A stretch of 64,000 nt of DNA from Planctomycetaceae bacterium (GTDB taxonomy: Bacteria > Planctomycetota > Planctomycetia > Planctomycetales > Planctomycetaceae): assembly GCA_041398785.1 (NCBI GenBank), contig JAWKUA010000001.1:186001-250000 (forward strand). The letters are read 5' to 3'. A program made the position numbers and the translations under genes. The notes below the pieces were generated by a model. That model did not search any database, was not told the origin of the DNA, and saw only the letters and a list, made by a program, of their open reading frames with translations. Position 1 is the stretch's first letter. Every line of letters begins with the position of its first letter. Below, one piece after another: positions 30,880-38,894 of the stretch.

Positions 30880-32388
30880 TCAGCCGTTCAGCGGTCGAAC
30901 GACAGAGATCGGGCGCAGGTAGTCGTTCAGCGTGTCCGGCGAAACGACTCCGCCGCCCATGCCGCTCTTGCCGACTCCGCCGTAGGGAACTCCGTGAACG
31001 ATCACATTGTGAGCGTTGATCCAGCCGTTGCCGCTTTCGAACGCTTCGGCCACGCGGGCACACCGGGCCAGGTCCTTCGACCACACGCTGTTGCCCAGAC
31101 CGTAGTCTGTGTCGTTGGCCAGTCGAATGCCTTCGTCCTCGCTGCTGAACGGAGCCAGAAACGCGACGGGGCCGAAGATCTCTTCGCGAGCCGCCACGTT
31201 GTCCAGCTTACCGGCCAACAGAGCGGGCTTCACAAAATACCCGTTTCGGCCGGGGACTTCCGCAGGTCCGCCTTCCAGAACCATTTCGGCTCCTTCGGCG
31301 ACGCCCTTCTTCAGGTAGCCCAGCACTCGTTCGCGCTGTTTGGGATTCACCACCGGCCCCATCTCCGAACCTTCTTCCATCTGGTAGCCGATCTGGACCG
31401 ACTTCATCCGGGTGATGCATTCATCCACGAAATCGCTGTAGATGTTCTTGTGGATCAGCCAGCGAGTCGCGTCGCAGCAGACCTGGCCGGTGTGGAACGT
31501 GATGGCCTGGACCAGCTTCTCGGCGGTTTCCTGAATGTCGACGTCGTCGAAAATAACCGCGGCGCCCTTACCGCCGAGTTCACACTTGACCGGAGTCAGG
31601 TTGCGACCGCAGGCTTCCGCGACCAGGCGGCCGACTTCCGGTGACCCGGTGAAACTCATGCGGCGGAACTTCGGATTATTGGCCACGGCGGCTCCGGCGG
31701 TTTCGCCGAATCCCGTGACGACGTTCAGAACTCCCGCGGGCAGAAGTTCCAGTTCTTCAATCATCCGGCACAGATACAGCGCGGACAGCGGCGTGTCTTC
31801 GGCCGGTTTCAACACACACGTATTTCCCGCGGCCAGTGCCGGAGCCAAGCCCCAGCCAGCCAGCAGGAACGGAAAGTTCCAGGGAATGATGAACCCGCAG
31901 GCTCCCCACGGATGCCGGGCGACCCATGCTTCGTGATGTTTCACGGCGATGACGTTGCGATAGTTGACGGCCTGTGACAGATCAGCGAAGTAGCGAAACG
32001 TGTCGATAAAGTTTTGAATATCGCCTTCCGCCTGAGCATAGATCTTGCCGCAGTCGAGCGACTCAATCTGAGCAAAGATTTCCTTCCGATTTTCAACGGC
32101 ATCGGCAATGCGATGCAGAGCGGCGCTGCGTTCGTTGACCGGAAGCTTACCCCAGCCGCTGTTGTGAAACGCAGCGACGGCTGCGTCGACGGCTGCGTCG
32201 ACGTCATCCTTCTGCAGACCGGTGACGGTGGCGATTTTTTCGCCGCGACCCGGGTCAACAACGTCGAACGTCTTGCCGCTCTTCGCTTCAACCCAGCGGC
32301 CTCCCACGAATGACTTATGCAGCGATGTGGACAGGAAGTCGGAGACGTCCGGATGCAGTTCGACCGAAGTTTCAAGAGTTGCGGACAT
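30880..32388 (-). CDS. NAD(P)-dependent aldehyde dehydrogenase
   Basis: A 502-residue cytoplasmic aldehyde dehydrogenase. The N-terminal FVGGRWVEAKSGKTFDVVDPGRGE is typical. The cofactor part has GFIIPWNFPFLLAGWGLAPALAAGNTCVLKPAE and MSFTGSPEVGRLVAEA. The catalytic Glu is in VKCELGGKGAAVIF and the catalytic Cys in HTGQVCCDATRW. The C-terminal EEIFGPVAFLAPF and GVPYGGVGKSGMGGG are conserved. The closest functional class by motif is betaine/glycolaldehyde or general aliphatic aldehyde dehydrogenases. In this cluster it could oxidise the aldehyde released by the aldolase. Start ATG 32388. Confidence 0.93.
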   Translation of the reverse strand: MSATLETSVELHPDVSDFLSTSLHKSFVGGRWVEAKSGKTFDVVDPGRGEKIATVTGLQKDDVDAAVDAAVAAFHNSGWGKLPVNERSAALHRIADAVENRKEIFAQIESLDCGKIYAQAEGDIQNFIDTFRYFADLSQAVNYRNVIAVKHHEAWVARHPWGACGFIIPWNFPFLLAGWGLAPALAAGNTCVLKPAEDTPLSALYLCRMIEELELLPAGVLNVVTGFGETAGAAVANNPKFRRMSFTGSPEVGRLVAEACGRNLTPVKCELGGKGAAVIFDDVDIQETAEKLVQAITFHTGQVCCDATRWLIHKNIYSDFVDECITRMKSVQIGYQMEEGSEMGPVVNPKQRERVLGYLKKGVAEGAEMVLEGGPAEVPGRNGYFVKPALLAGKLDNVAAREEIFGPVAFLAPFSSEDEGIRLANDTDYGLGNSVWSKDLARCARVAEAFESGNGWINAHNVIVHGVPYGGVGKSGMGGGVVSPDTLNDYLRPISVVRPLNG

Positions 32389-32579
32389 GCGGCGGGTTCC
32401 TTTCGGCAGAGGTGAGACGACAGTCACGTTGGAACGAGCCGAAGATCGTACCGCTGCCCGTCGCGAAATCCAAACGTAGCCGTCGAATGCCGGACGCGGT
32501 TCGGCGAATTCGCCAGGCAACCGTCAGTGAGACGGGGCGCAGCGGCAGCCGGAGTCGCAAAACGGCCGGCCGTCAGCGG

Positions 32580-33860
32580 TCAGATCAGGCCGGGAATCAC
32601 GCTTCCGCCGTCGACGATTTTCATCGGACGGCCAAGCGGACTGAGATTCTCGTGGGCGGCGTTAACGTTCAGGGATTTGCAGATCGTCTGGAACAAATCC
32701 TGAACCGTCACGGGAGAGTGATCGACGGCCGACCCGTCCGCCGTGGAAGCGCCGTAAACCTGACCGCCCCGGATTCTGCAGCCGGCCAGTGCGACGTTGA
32801 AGACTCGCGGATAATGATCACGGCCTGTTCGCGGATTGATCTTCGGCGTGCGGCCGAATTCACCCATCCAGACGACCAGCGTCGTGTCGAGCATTCCGCG
32901 GTCTTTCAAATCCGCGAGCAGTGCCGCCATGGCCGGATCGACTTCCGCCGCATTGGCCGCGACTCGTTCAAAGTTGTCCTGGTGAGTGTCCCAGCCGCCG
33001 GACCGTACTTCGACAAAAGTCACACCGCGTTCGACCAGTCGGCGGGCCAGCAGACAGCCGTTGCCGAAATTGGTGTCTCCATACTGATCCCGCAGATTCT
33101 GTGATTCTTCCGACGTATCGAACGCGGAGATTTCCGGAGTCAGCACCAGGTCCGATGTTGTCCTGAAAAGTGCCTGATGATTCTCCACCAGTTGCTTCGC
33201 GCCGGCTTCGGCGAATTCGTTTTCCAGACGCGTCAGCAGTCCCGATCTCCGCTGAAACCGGTCGACCGATGTTGGCAGCGAAACGTTCTGCGGCGGTTGA
33301 CCGGGGCGGTTCACAACAAACGGTTCGTATTCCATTCCCAGAAAGCCGGAACCCTGTGTGCTGCTTCCGATTGAAACGAACGACGGAAGTTCGCAGGCGG
33401 GATCGGAAATCTGCTGGGCGATACACGACCCCAGCGAAGGATGTTTCACGCTGCCGGACGGAATGTAGCCCGTATGCATCTGGTACGTGGCTCGCGGATG
33501 ACTGCCTTCCTTATTCGTCATCGAACGAACAATCGCGACGTCGTTCAGACTCGCGGCGACCTTCGGGAAGTATTCGGCGATTTGAATGCCGGCGACACTG
33601 GTGTCGATGGCTTTCGTCGGTCCGCCGTTGTCTGTTCCGGGCTTGGGATCAAACGTTTCAAACTGGCTTGGTCCGCCCTGCATCCAAAGAAGAATCATCG
33701 AACGTCCCTGAGCCCTGAGGCCTTCAGCGGCGGCGGCCATTACATCGCGAAACCCCAGGGTTCCGGCCGCCAGCGCGCTGGCCGAAACCGTGTGCAAAAA
33801 CCGGCGGCGAGAGAATCCAGGATGGGAAACTGATACGCTGTCAAAAATGTGTGTTGTCAT
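32580..33860 (-). CDS. DUF1501 family Tat-exported protein
   Basis: A 426-residue protein of the DUF1501 family, related to alkaline phosphatase/sulfatase folds. The Tat signal is GFSRRRFLHTVSASALAAG. Conserved parts follow: LLWMQGGPSQFETFDPKPG, IQIAEYFPKVAASLNDVAIVRSM, GCLLARRLVERGVTFVEVRSGGWDTH with metal-type ligands, and WMGEFGRTPKINPRTGRDHYP. In planctomycetes these are almost always paired with a DUF1549/DUF1553 protein, here the gene 393 bases upstream on the same strand. Start ATG 33860. Biochemical role is not established; breakdown of sulfated or other polysaccharides is often suggested. Confidence 0.9.
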   Translation of the reverse strand: MTTHIFDSVSVSHPGFSRRRFLHTVSASALAAGTLGFRDVMAAAAEGLRAQGRSMILLWMQGGPSQFETFDPKPGTDNGGPTKAIDTSVAGIQIAEYFPKVAASLNDVAIVRSMTNKEGSHPRATYQMHTGYIPSGSVKHPSLGSCIAQQISDPACELPSFVSIGSSTQGSGFLGMEYEPFVVNRPGQPPQNVSLPTSVDRFQRRSGLLTRLENEFAEAGAKQLVENHQALFRTTSDLVLTPEISAFDTSEESQNLRDQYGDTNFGNGCLLARRLVERGVTFVEVRSGGWDTHQDNFERVAANAAEVDPAMAALLADLKDRGMLDTTLVVWMGEFGRTPKINPRTGRDHYPRVFNVALAGCRIRGGQVYGASTADGSAVDHSPVTVQDLFQTICKSLNVNAAHENLSPLGRPMKIVDGGSVIPGLI

Positions 33861-34253
33861 CAGTTCGCTCTCATAGTTGACGAGATGCTCACGCAAACGA
33901 CCTATGGAAACGGGGCGTCGGGACGCCGGAAGTCACGAGACCATTCAGGGGATTCTCGGATGCCGACAAGCTGCCTGATACCCACCAAACAGAATCGACG
34001 CAACACAACGTTCAGCGCAGGCACGGTTCTTGCTTGATTGCTGAAATCCGAGTTTTCAGAATCCCTGTGTGTCTCAGTGCGTGCTGGCTGGGGTTGAGCG
34101 GGTCGCACGGCCGAAGCCTGCAAAAAATCGGAAGTACGATTCCACTCAACCCCGACCAGCACGCACTGGCAGCGGACTACCGTCACGAGTCCGCCCTGTC
34201 TCTATATTCGAAGCCGGCACCCACGTGCGACGACGACTTCACGGCAGCGCTGA
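33861..34253. other. intergenic region between the paired genes
   Basis: About 390 bases separate the DUF1549/DUF1553 gene's stop from the DUF1501 gene's start. It includes the long inverted repeat at 34075-34168. Otherwise no gene is seen. A separate promoter for the DUF1501 gene is likely given the spacing. Confidence 0.45.
34075..34168. repeat. 24-bp imperfect inverted repeat with 46-base loop
   Basis: Left arm 34075-34098 (starting cagtgcgtgctgg) and right arm 34145-34168 (ending ccagcacgcactg) pair at 22 of 24 positions by eye. It lies between two tandem minus-strand genes. It looks like a dispersed REP-type palindrome that could also stabilise or end the upstream transcript. Confidence 0.65.
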
Positions 34254-36083
34254 TTATCGCTTGCATAGAAACTCACTGCCGTTAATCAGCGACCACAGAA
34301 TGTCTTCCAGCGCCGCGTTCCGATTCGGAGTTTCCTCCACGTAGCTGCGGCAAATTTCGGTTTCGGCGACCGTGGGTTTGCGACCCAGTGTCCGCAGGTA
34401 GATTCGGGAGATTGCATCGTTGTTGTCTGTCGCTTCCGCGGCGACCGACGCCACGACGCTGCCGGCTGAGTTTGACCGCACAAAGTTCTGCAGTGGTGGC
34501 GAATTCATCATGAACAGCGTCTCCGGAATCCCGCCGGTCAGGTCAGCCTGTGGTGTCGACGGATCAAAGCCGAACGTTGTGGAAAACACACGACGTCCGG
34601 GATCGCGGTCTTCTGCACCGGGAGCGTTCTGTCCGCGCCGCGGGTTCGGGCGAGGCAGCAGGCGAGTTGTCCCCAGCGTCTGACAAAGAGCGTCGTACAA
34701 CTGATCGGCCCGCAGCCGCACCGGTTCGCAGCGTACGAAGCCTTCCGCGGTCGTGTTCATGGGACGCTGGTAGACCTGAGTTGCAGCAATCGTTCGAATC
34801 AGCCACTTCAGGTCGTGTCCGCTGGCGACAAATCCGTCGCACAGAACGTTCAGAGCGTCTTCGTGGACGACAGTCCGATCCGGGCCGATGTCGTCGATTG
34901 GTGTATAGAACGCGGTCCCCGTCATTTCCGACCACATGCGGTTCACGATCGAACGGGCGAACCACACGTTGTCCGGACTGGTGATGAACGTTGCCAGTGA
35001 CTTTCTGCGATCCACGTCTGACTCTCCGGACGGAATCGACTTTCCGTCCAGGAAGAACTTCGGCTCAACCAGCGTGCCCTTCGAGGCGGGATCAGACAGG
35101 TCGGCCATGTAGTGTTCCGAAGCGCCCTGGCCGGGGCGGTTTGCGTTGGGAGGCTCCGCAGTCAGGATTTCGCGGATGGAAACTTCGCCGTTTCCGTCCT
35201 TGTCGATGGCGCTTTTCACGCGGTCGTTCCGGAAGACTCGCTGAACCCGCGTGCCCTGCGCTTCGTCTTCGGAAATCACGCCGTCGCGGTTGCGGTCAAT
35301 GCGAGTCAGAATGGCTCGCGTCAGATTCGGACGACCTTGTGGCTGGCGGTCAAATGACGTGATGATGAAGTCAGCCCGCTTGTCGCTCTGCGGATCTCGC
35401 CGGACAGCAACGCGCGGGAAAAACGCGGCAAGCTGATGAAACTGCTCCCGCTTCCATTGATCCCACGGATGATCGTGGCAATTGGCGCATTGAATCTGAA
35501 CTCCCAGAAACAGCCGGGAAGCCTCCGCGGCAATTTCTTCCGCTTGGCCTTCGTGGGCGAACATCAGTGCGGCGGCTCCGTTTTCTGAGACCTTGCCGGT
35601 CGCCGTCAGCAGATCGGTGGCGATCTGATCCCATCCGCGACCGGCGGCCAGTTGCTGACTCATCCAGCCTTCGAAGACGGGGCGAATCAGGGCCGCTCGA
35701 ACGTTGGTCGCTCGCAGCAGCATGGCGTCTTCCCAGTAGCGCCCCCAGTTTTCGCCGTAGTAATCGGAAGATAGCAGCACATCGACGGTCTCGCTGCGTT
35801 TGTTCGGCGAGCCAGATTGTTCAAAGCGGGAAATTTGCCCCGGTGATGCCGGCCGACCCGCGATATCGAACGAGATTCGCCTTAAAAAGGTAGCATCGTC
35901 GACCTGAGGCAGCTTCGCGACACCTTCCGCGTCCAGAATCAGCTTGTCGACGCGTGCAGCCACGACAGAAGGCGACGGTACGCCGGATGTCGCCGGCACC
36001 GCACGTTCCTTATCGGCGGAATTTTCGACTGCCAATGCACTGATGCTGCACAGAGCCACGGCAATGGACCAGAAGATTCTCAT
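34254..36083 (-). CDS. DUF1549/DUF1553 planctomycete protein with two EF-hands
   Basis: A 609-residue secreted protein (signal MRIFWSIAVALCSISALAVE). The DUF1549 part (about 40-250) includes FLRRISFDIAGRPASPGQI, GENWGRYWEDAM and a haem-like CANCHDHPWDQWKREQFHQLAAFF motif. Two EF-hand loops follow at about 270-320 (DRNRDGVISEDE and DKDGNGEVSIRE), suggesting Ca2+ binding. DUF1553 completes it: DNVWFARSIVNRMWSEMTGTAF, LVASGHDLKWLIR-type spacing, and LFMMNSPPLQNFV. It lacks the separate N-terminal PSCyt1 domain. It is the partner of the DUF1501 gene downstream. Start ATG 36083. Confidence 0.9.
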   Translation of the reverse strand: MRIFWSIAVALCSISALAVENSADKERAVPATSGVPSPSVVAARVDKLILDAEGVAKLPQVDDATFLRRISFDIAGRPASPGQISRFEQSGSPNKRSETVDVLLSSDYYGENWGRYWEDAMLLRATNVRAALIRPVFEGWMSQQLAAGRGWDQIATDLLTATGKVSENGAAALMFAHEGQAEEIAAEASRLFLGVQIQCANCHDHPWDQWKREQFHQLAAFFPRVAVRRDPQSDKRADFIITSFDRQPQGRPNLTRAILTRIDRNRDGVISEDEAQGTRVQRVFRNDRVKSAIDKDGNGEVSIREILTAEPPNANRPGQGASEHYMADLSDPASKGTLVEPKFFLDGKSIPSGESDVDRRKSLATFITSPDNVWFARSIVNRMWSEMTGTAFYTPIDDIGPDRTVVHEDALNVLCDGFVASGHDLKWLIRTIAATQVYQRPMNTTAEGFVRCEPVRLRADQLYDALCQTLGTTRLLPRPNPRRGQNAPGAEDRDPGRRVFSTTFGFDPSTPQADLTGGIPETLFMMNSPPLQNFVRSNSAGSVVASVAAEATDNNDAISRIYLRTLGRKPTVAETEICRSYVEETPNRNAALEDILWSLINGSEFLCKR

Positions 36084-36234
36084 AGAAACGCCCCTTCAAT
36101 CGGCGCAGGAAGACCCCTGCATTGCGGTTTCAACCTTCGCGGACGGCAAAAGTACCGAAGAAATCTGTCCCTTTTCACAATTCGCCGGGCGTTCGCGCCG
36201 CGGGAACGCGCCACGCTTCAGAACCACGGGAATT

Positions 36235-36987
36235 CTACGTTCGCAGCAGTTTCAGTGTCTGCTGCATTCCCGTGACGACCGCTCCCGTATCCGAACCCAG
36301 CGCCAGGAAGCGAATACCAAGCTGCCGGTGCTGTTCGACAAGTTCCGGACGGGACAGAATGCCGGCCACCTTGCCATGCCGATTGCAGGATTCTACCACC
36401 TGTTTCAACGCATCGATGAAATGCGGCGGCGTGAAGTCACCCGGACACTGCATGTTCACCGACAAATCCAGCGGGCCGACAAACAGCACGTCGATCCCGT
36501 CGACGGAAGCGATCGCATCTGCCGCCGCGACAGCTTCGGGAGTTTCAATCTGCACCACCACCAGGCTGCGATCGTTGGCTTCGCGGAAGTAGGTCTGCCA
36601 GTTGCGTCCGAAATCGGTGGCTCGAATCGCCCCCGCGACGCCGCGATTTCCCAGCGGCGGATACTTCATGCACCTCACCGCAGCGCGAGCTTCATCCTGC
36701 GTGCTGACATAAGGGAACATGACCCCCGCGGCTCCGCTGTCCATCGCAAACTTGACCGTATCCGGATCGACGGATCGCAGCCGAACGACCGGCGCCGCTG
36801 CGGAATTCCGGCACGCCAGCAGCATGTTTCGAAGATCCGCCAGCGAACCGGAACCGTGTTCCAGATCGATCAGCAGCCAGTCAAAGCCGGTGTTGGCCGC
36901 GATTTCCACGGCTGTGGCCGATCCCAGGTTCAGAAACGTTCCGGCCATGACATCCGTGGCCAGTCGAGTGCGATCGATCCATTGCAT
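36235..36987 (-). CDS. HpcH/HpaI aldolase, 2-keto-3-deoxy-L-rhamnonate aldolase-like
   Basis: A 250-residue class II (metal-dependent) pyruvate aldolase barrel. Landmarks are GTFLNLGSATAVEIAANTGFDWLLIDLEHGSG with the catalytic His, APVVRLRSVDPDTVKFAMDSGAAGVMFPYVST, VVVQIETPEAVAAADAIASVDGIDVLFVGPLDLS with metal Glu and Asp, and a C-terminal LGSDTGAVVTGM. It should cleave 2-keto-3-deoxy sugar acids or related hydroxy-keto acids to pyruvate and an aldehyde. It could work with the rhamnonate dehydratase-like enzyme at 13.9-15.1 kb, though that enzyme is predicted to be exported. The start is ATG 36987; upstream in-frame sequence is not coding-like. Confidence 0.9.
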   Translation of the reverse strand: MQWIDRTRLATDVMAGTFLNLGSATAVEIAANTGFDWLLIDLEHGSGSLADLRNMLLACRNSAAAPVVRLRSVDPDTVKFAMDSGAAGVMFPYVSTQDEARAAVRCMKYPPLGNRGVAGAIRATDFGRNWQTYFREANDRSLVVVQIETPEAVAAADAIASVDGIDVLFVGPLDLSVNMQCPGDFTPPHFIDALKQVVESCNRHGKVAGILSRPELVEQHRQLGIRFLALGSDTGAVVTGMQQTLKLLRT

Positions 36988-37158
36988 AAGTCGTGTTTCA
37001 GCGAAGGTTGTCTGACAACGGAAGTCGGTCCGTGTATTGTTCGTTCGCCGGCCCGGGTCAACCTGCCGGCGATGGTTCTGGCCTGCCGATGAAATCTGCG
37101 GCACGGCGAGAATGGATCGGCAAATTCCATGAACTCATTTTCTGAACGGTGACATCCT

Positions 37159-38097
37159 ATGAGATCCCGACCCGCCTGGCACGCAAACCCGATGTGTTGT
37201 CTTCTGACCGCCGCAATTCTGTTGGCTGCGTCGCTGCCCGGTTCGGCCACCGCAGCGGAGAAGCAGGCGGACACAATCATCGACATCTGGTCCGACACTC
37301 CACCCGGCCCCAAGCGCGACGTCGGTCAGGAACAGGACTTCACGAAGGACACCGACAGGCTGATTGCCGGCCGACGGATCATCAAGCTCGGTAATGTCGC
37401 CACCCCGCAGGCTCACGTGTTTCTTCCGCCGGAAGACAAACGCAGCGGCGCGGCAATCGTTGTGTGCCCCGGCGGAGGTTACAGCATTCTCGCCTGGGAT
37501 CTGGAAGGAACCGAAGTGGCCGAGTGGCTGAATACCGCGGGAATCACGGCCGTCGTGCTGAAGTACCGTGTCCCGACTCGCGACCAGGAACAGAAATGGC
37601 TGGCTCCCGTTCAGGACGCTCAGCGAACAATCAGCCTGGTGCGACATCACGCTGACGACTGGGGGCTGAGTTCCGACCGGATCGGCATCCTGGGATTCTC
37701 CGCTGGAGGCGACACGGCTGCTCGCGCTGCTCTGGCGGATCACCGTCACTACGACGCACAGGATGACGCCGATCAGCAGCCGTGCCGGCCGGATGCCGCA
37801 ATGCTGATTTATCCCGGTTACCTTGCCAATGAAGACCGATCGGCGCTGCAAAGTGATTTGGTCGTGTCGAAGTCGTCGCCGCGCATGTTTCTGGTTCACG
37901 CCTTCGATGACGGAGTCCCCGCCGAAAGCAGCCTGTTAATGCTTCAGGCTTTGAAGAAGGCCGGAGTTCCTTCCGAACTGCACATTTACGACGCCGGCGG
38001 CCACGGTTACGGACTGCGGCCCGTCGACGAATTTCCGGTAACCACCTGGAACCATCCGTGTTCGTCGTGGCTGAAGCGAAACGGCTGGACAAAGTAG
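37159..38097 (+). CDS. secreted alpha/beta-hydrolase (BD-FAE/acetyl xylan esterase-like)
   Basis: A 312-residue esterase-type protein with a signal peptide (MRSRPAWHANPMCCLLTAAILLAASLPGSATA). The oxyanion region is VVCPGGGYSILAWDLEGTEVAEWLN, the nucleophile Ser is in GILGFSAGGDTAAR, the acid Asp in VHAFDDGVPAES, and the His in YDAGGHGYGLR. This order matches carbohydrate esterases of the BD-FAE group, which remove acetyl or feruloyl groups from plant or algal polysaccharides. It starts at ATG 37159 and is divergent from the aldolase gene with about 170 bases between. Confidence 0.9.
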   Translation: MRSRPAWHANPMCCLLTAAILLAASLPGSATAAEKQADTIIDIWSDTPPGPKRDVGQEQDFTKDTDRLIAGRRIIKLGNVATPQAHVFLPPEDKRSGAAIVVCPGGGYSILAWDLEGTEVAEWLNTAGITAVVLKYRVPTRDQEQKWLAPVQDAQRTISLVRHHADDWGLSSDRIGILGFSAGGDTAARAALADHRHYDAQDDADQQPCRPDAAMLIYPGYLANEDRSALQSDLVVSKSSPRMFLVHAFDDGVPAESSLLMLQALKKAGVPSELHIYDAGGHGYGLRPVDEFPVTTWNHPCSSWLKRNGWTK

Positions 38098-38270
38098 CGG
38101 TCGACCGAACACCGGCGGCTAATTTTTTTCGGCTGAAGCGGGAAACGGCGGCGTATTTTCACGTGCTTCTCTGACGGACCGACGTCAGCCCGGCGTGCCG
38201 GTTGGCTTGACGGGCCTGAGTCGCGTCCGCATTCTGAACGCGTCCCGGCCATCCCCGCGCGGCACGTCAG

Positions 38271-38894
38271 ATGACTGATTCCAGGCAACCCATCATTGAA
38301 GAGCAGGCTCCGGGCTCCAGCAGCGCGGCAGCGCCGCGCGTGATTGAATCGCCTGCAGCGCCCGAAGACGTTTCTGTGGCCACTCCGCCGACGTCGCGTT
38401 CGGCAACACCACAGCCGAGTGTCGGTAACGGAAAGCCGCATTCCCCGGCATCCGAACATTCCCCGGCTGCTCATCCGGTCTTCAACCGTCGAGATCAGCG
38501 GGTGCTGTTCATTTTGGGGATCGTGTTCTTCGTCATTATCGGTGCTCGCTGGGTGATGATGACGCGCAGGCCGGAGCCGTTGCCGTGGCAGCGGGGCGAG
38601 GCGTTTGACCGGCTGTTTCGCGTCGACGTGAATTCCGCCACATGGATTGAATGGAATCAACTGGAAGGGATCGGGCCGGGCTATGCTCACCGGATCGTGG
38701 CCGATCGCCAGGTCAACGGGCCGTTTGCCAGCATTGACGATGTCACGCGAGTCCCGGGAATTGGCGCATCAACGCTCGACCGCATTCGTCCGTGGCTTAC
38801 AATCAGCCATGAAAGCGGTTCACTCAATGCAGCAGTCCGTGACTCCCGATCCGACACCGAACCCGACGACCACAGACGAAGCAGCACGGAATGA
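38271..38894 (+). CDS. membrane-anchored helix-hairpin-helix (ComEA-like) protein
   Basis: A 207-residue protein. Residues 1-70 are a Pro/Ser/Ala-rich cytoplasmic or disordered tail, about 78-97 a transmembrane helix (VLFILGIVFFVIIGARWVMM), and about 115-175 a ComEA-type HhH domain: VDVNSATWIEWNQLEGIGPGYAHRIVADR, FASIDDVTRVPGIGASTLDRIRPWL. The domain binds DNA without sequence specificity and in ComEA helps DNA uptake. The first HhH turn (LEGIGPG) and second (VPGIGAS) are both intact. It overlaps the following ABC exporter gene, which starts about 70 bases before its stop, so the two are linked in expression. Confidence 0.85.
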   Translation: MTDSRQPIIEEQAPGSSSAAAPRVIESPAAPEDVSVATPPTSRSATPQPSVGNGKPHSPASEHSPAAHPVFNRRDQRVLFILGIVFFVIIGARWVMMTRRPEPLPWQRGEAFDRLFRVDVNSATWIEWNQLEGIGPGYAHRIVADRQVNGPFASIDDVTRVPGIGASTLDRIRPWLTISHESGSLNAAVRDSRSDTEPDDHRRSSTE

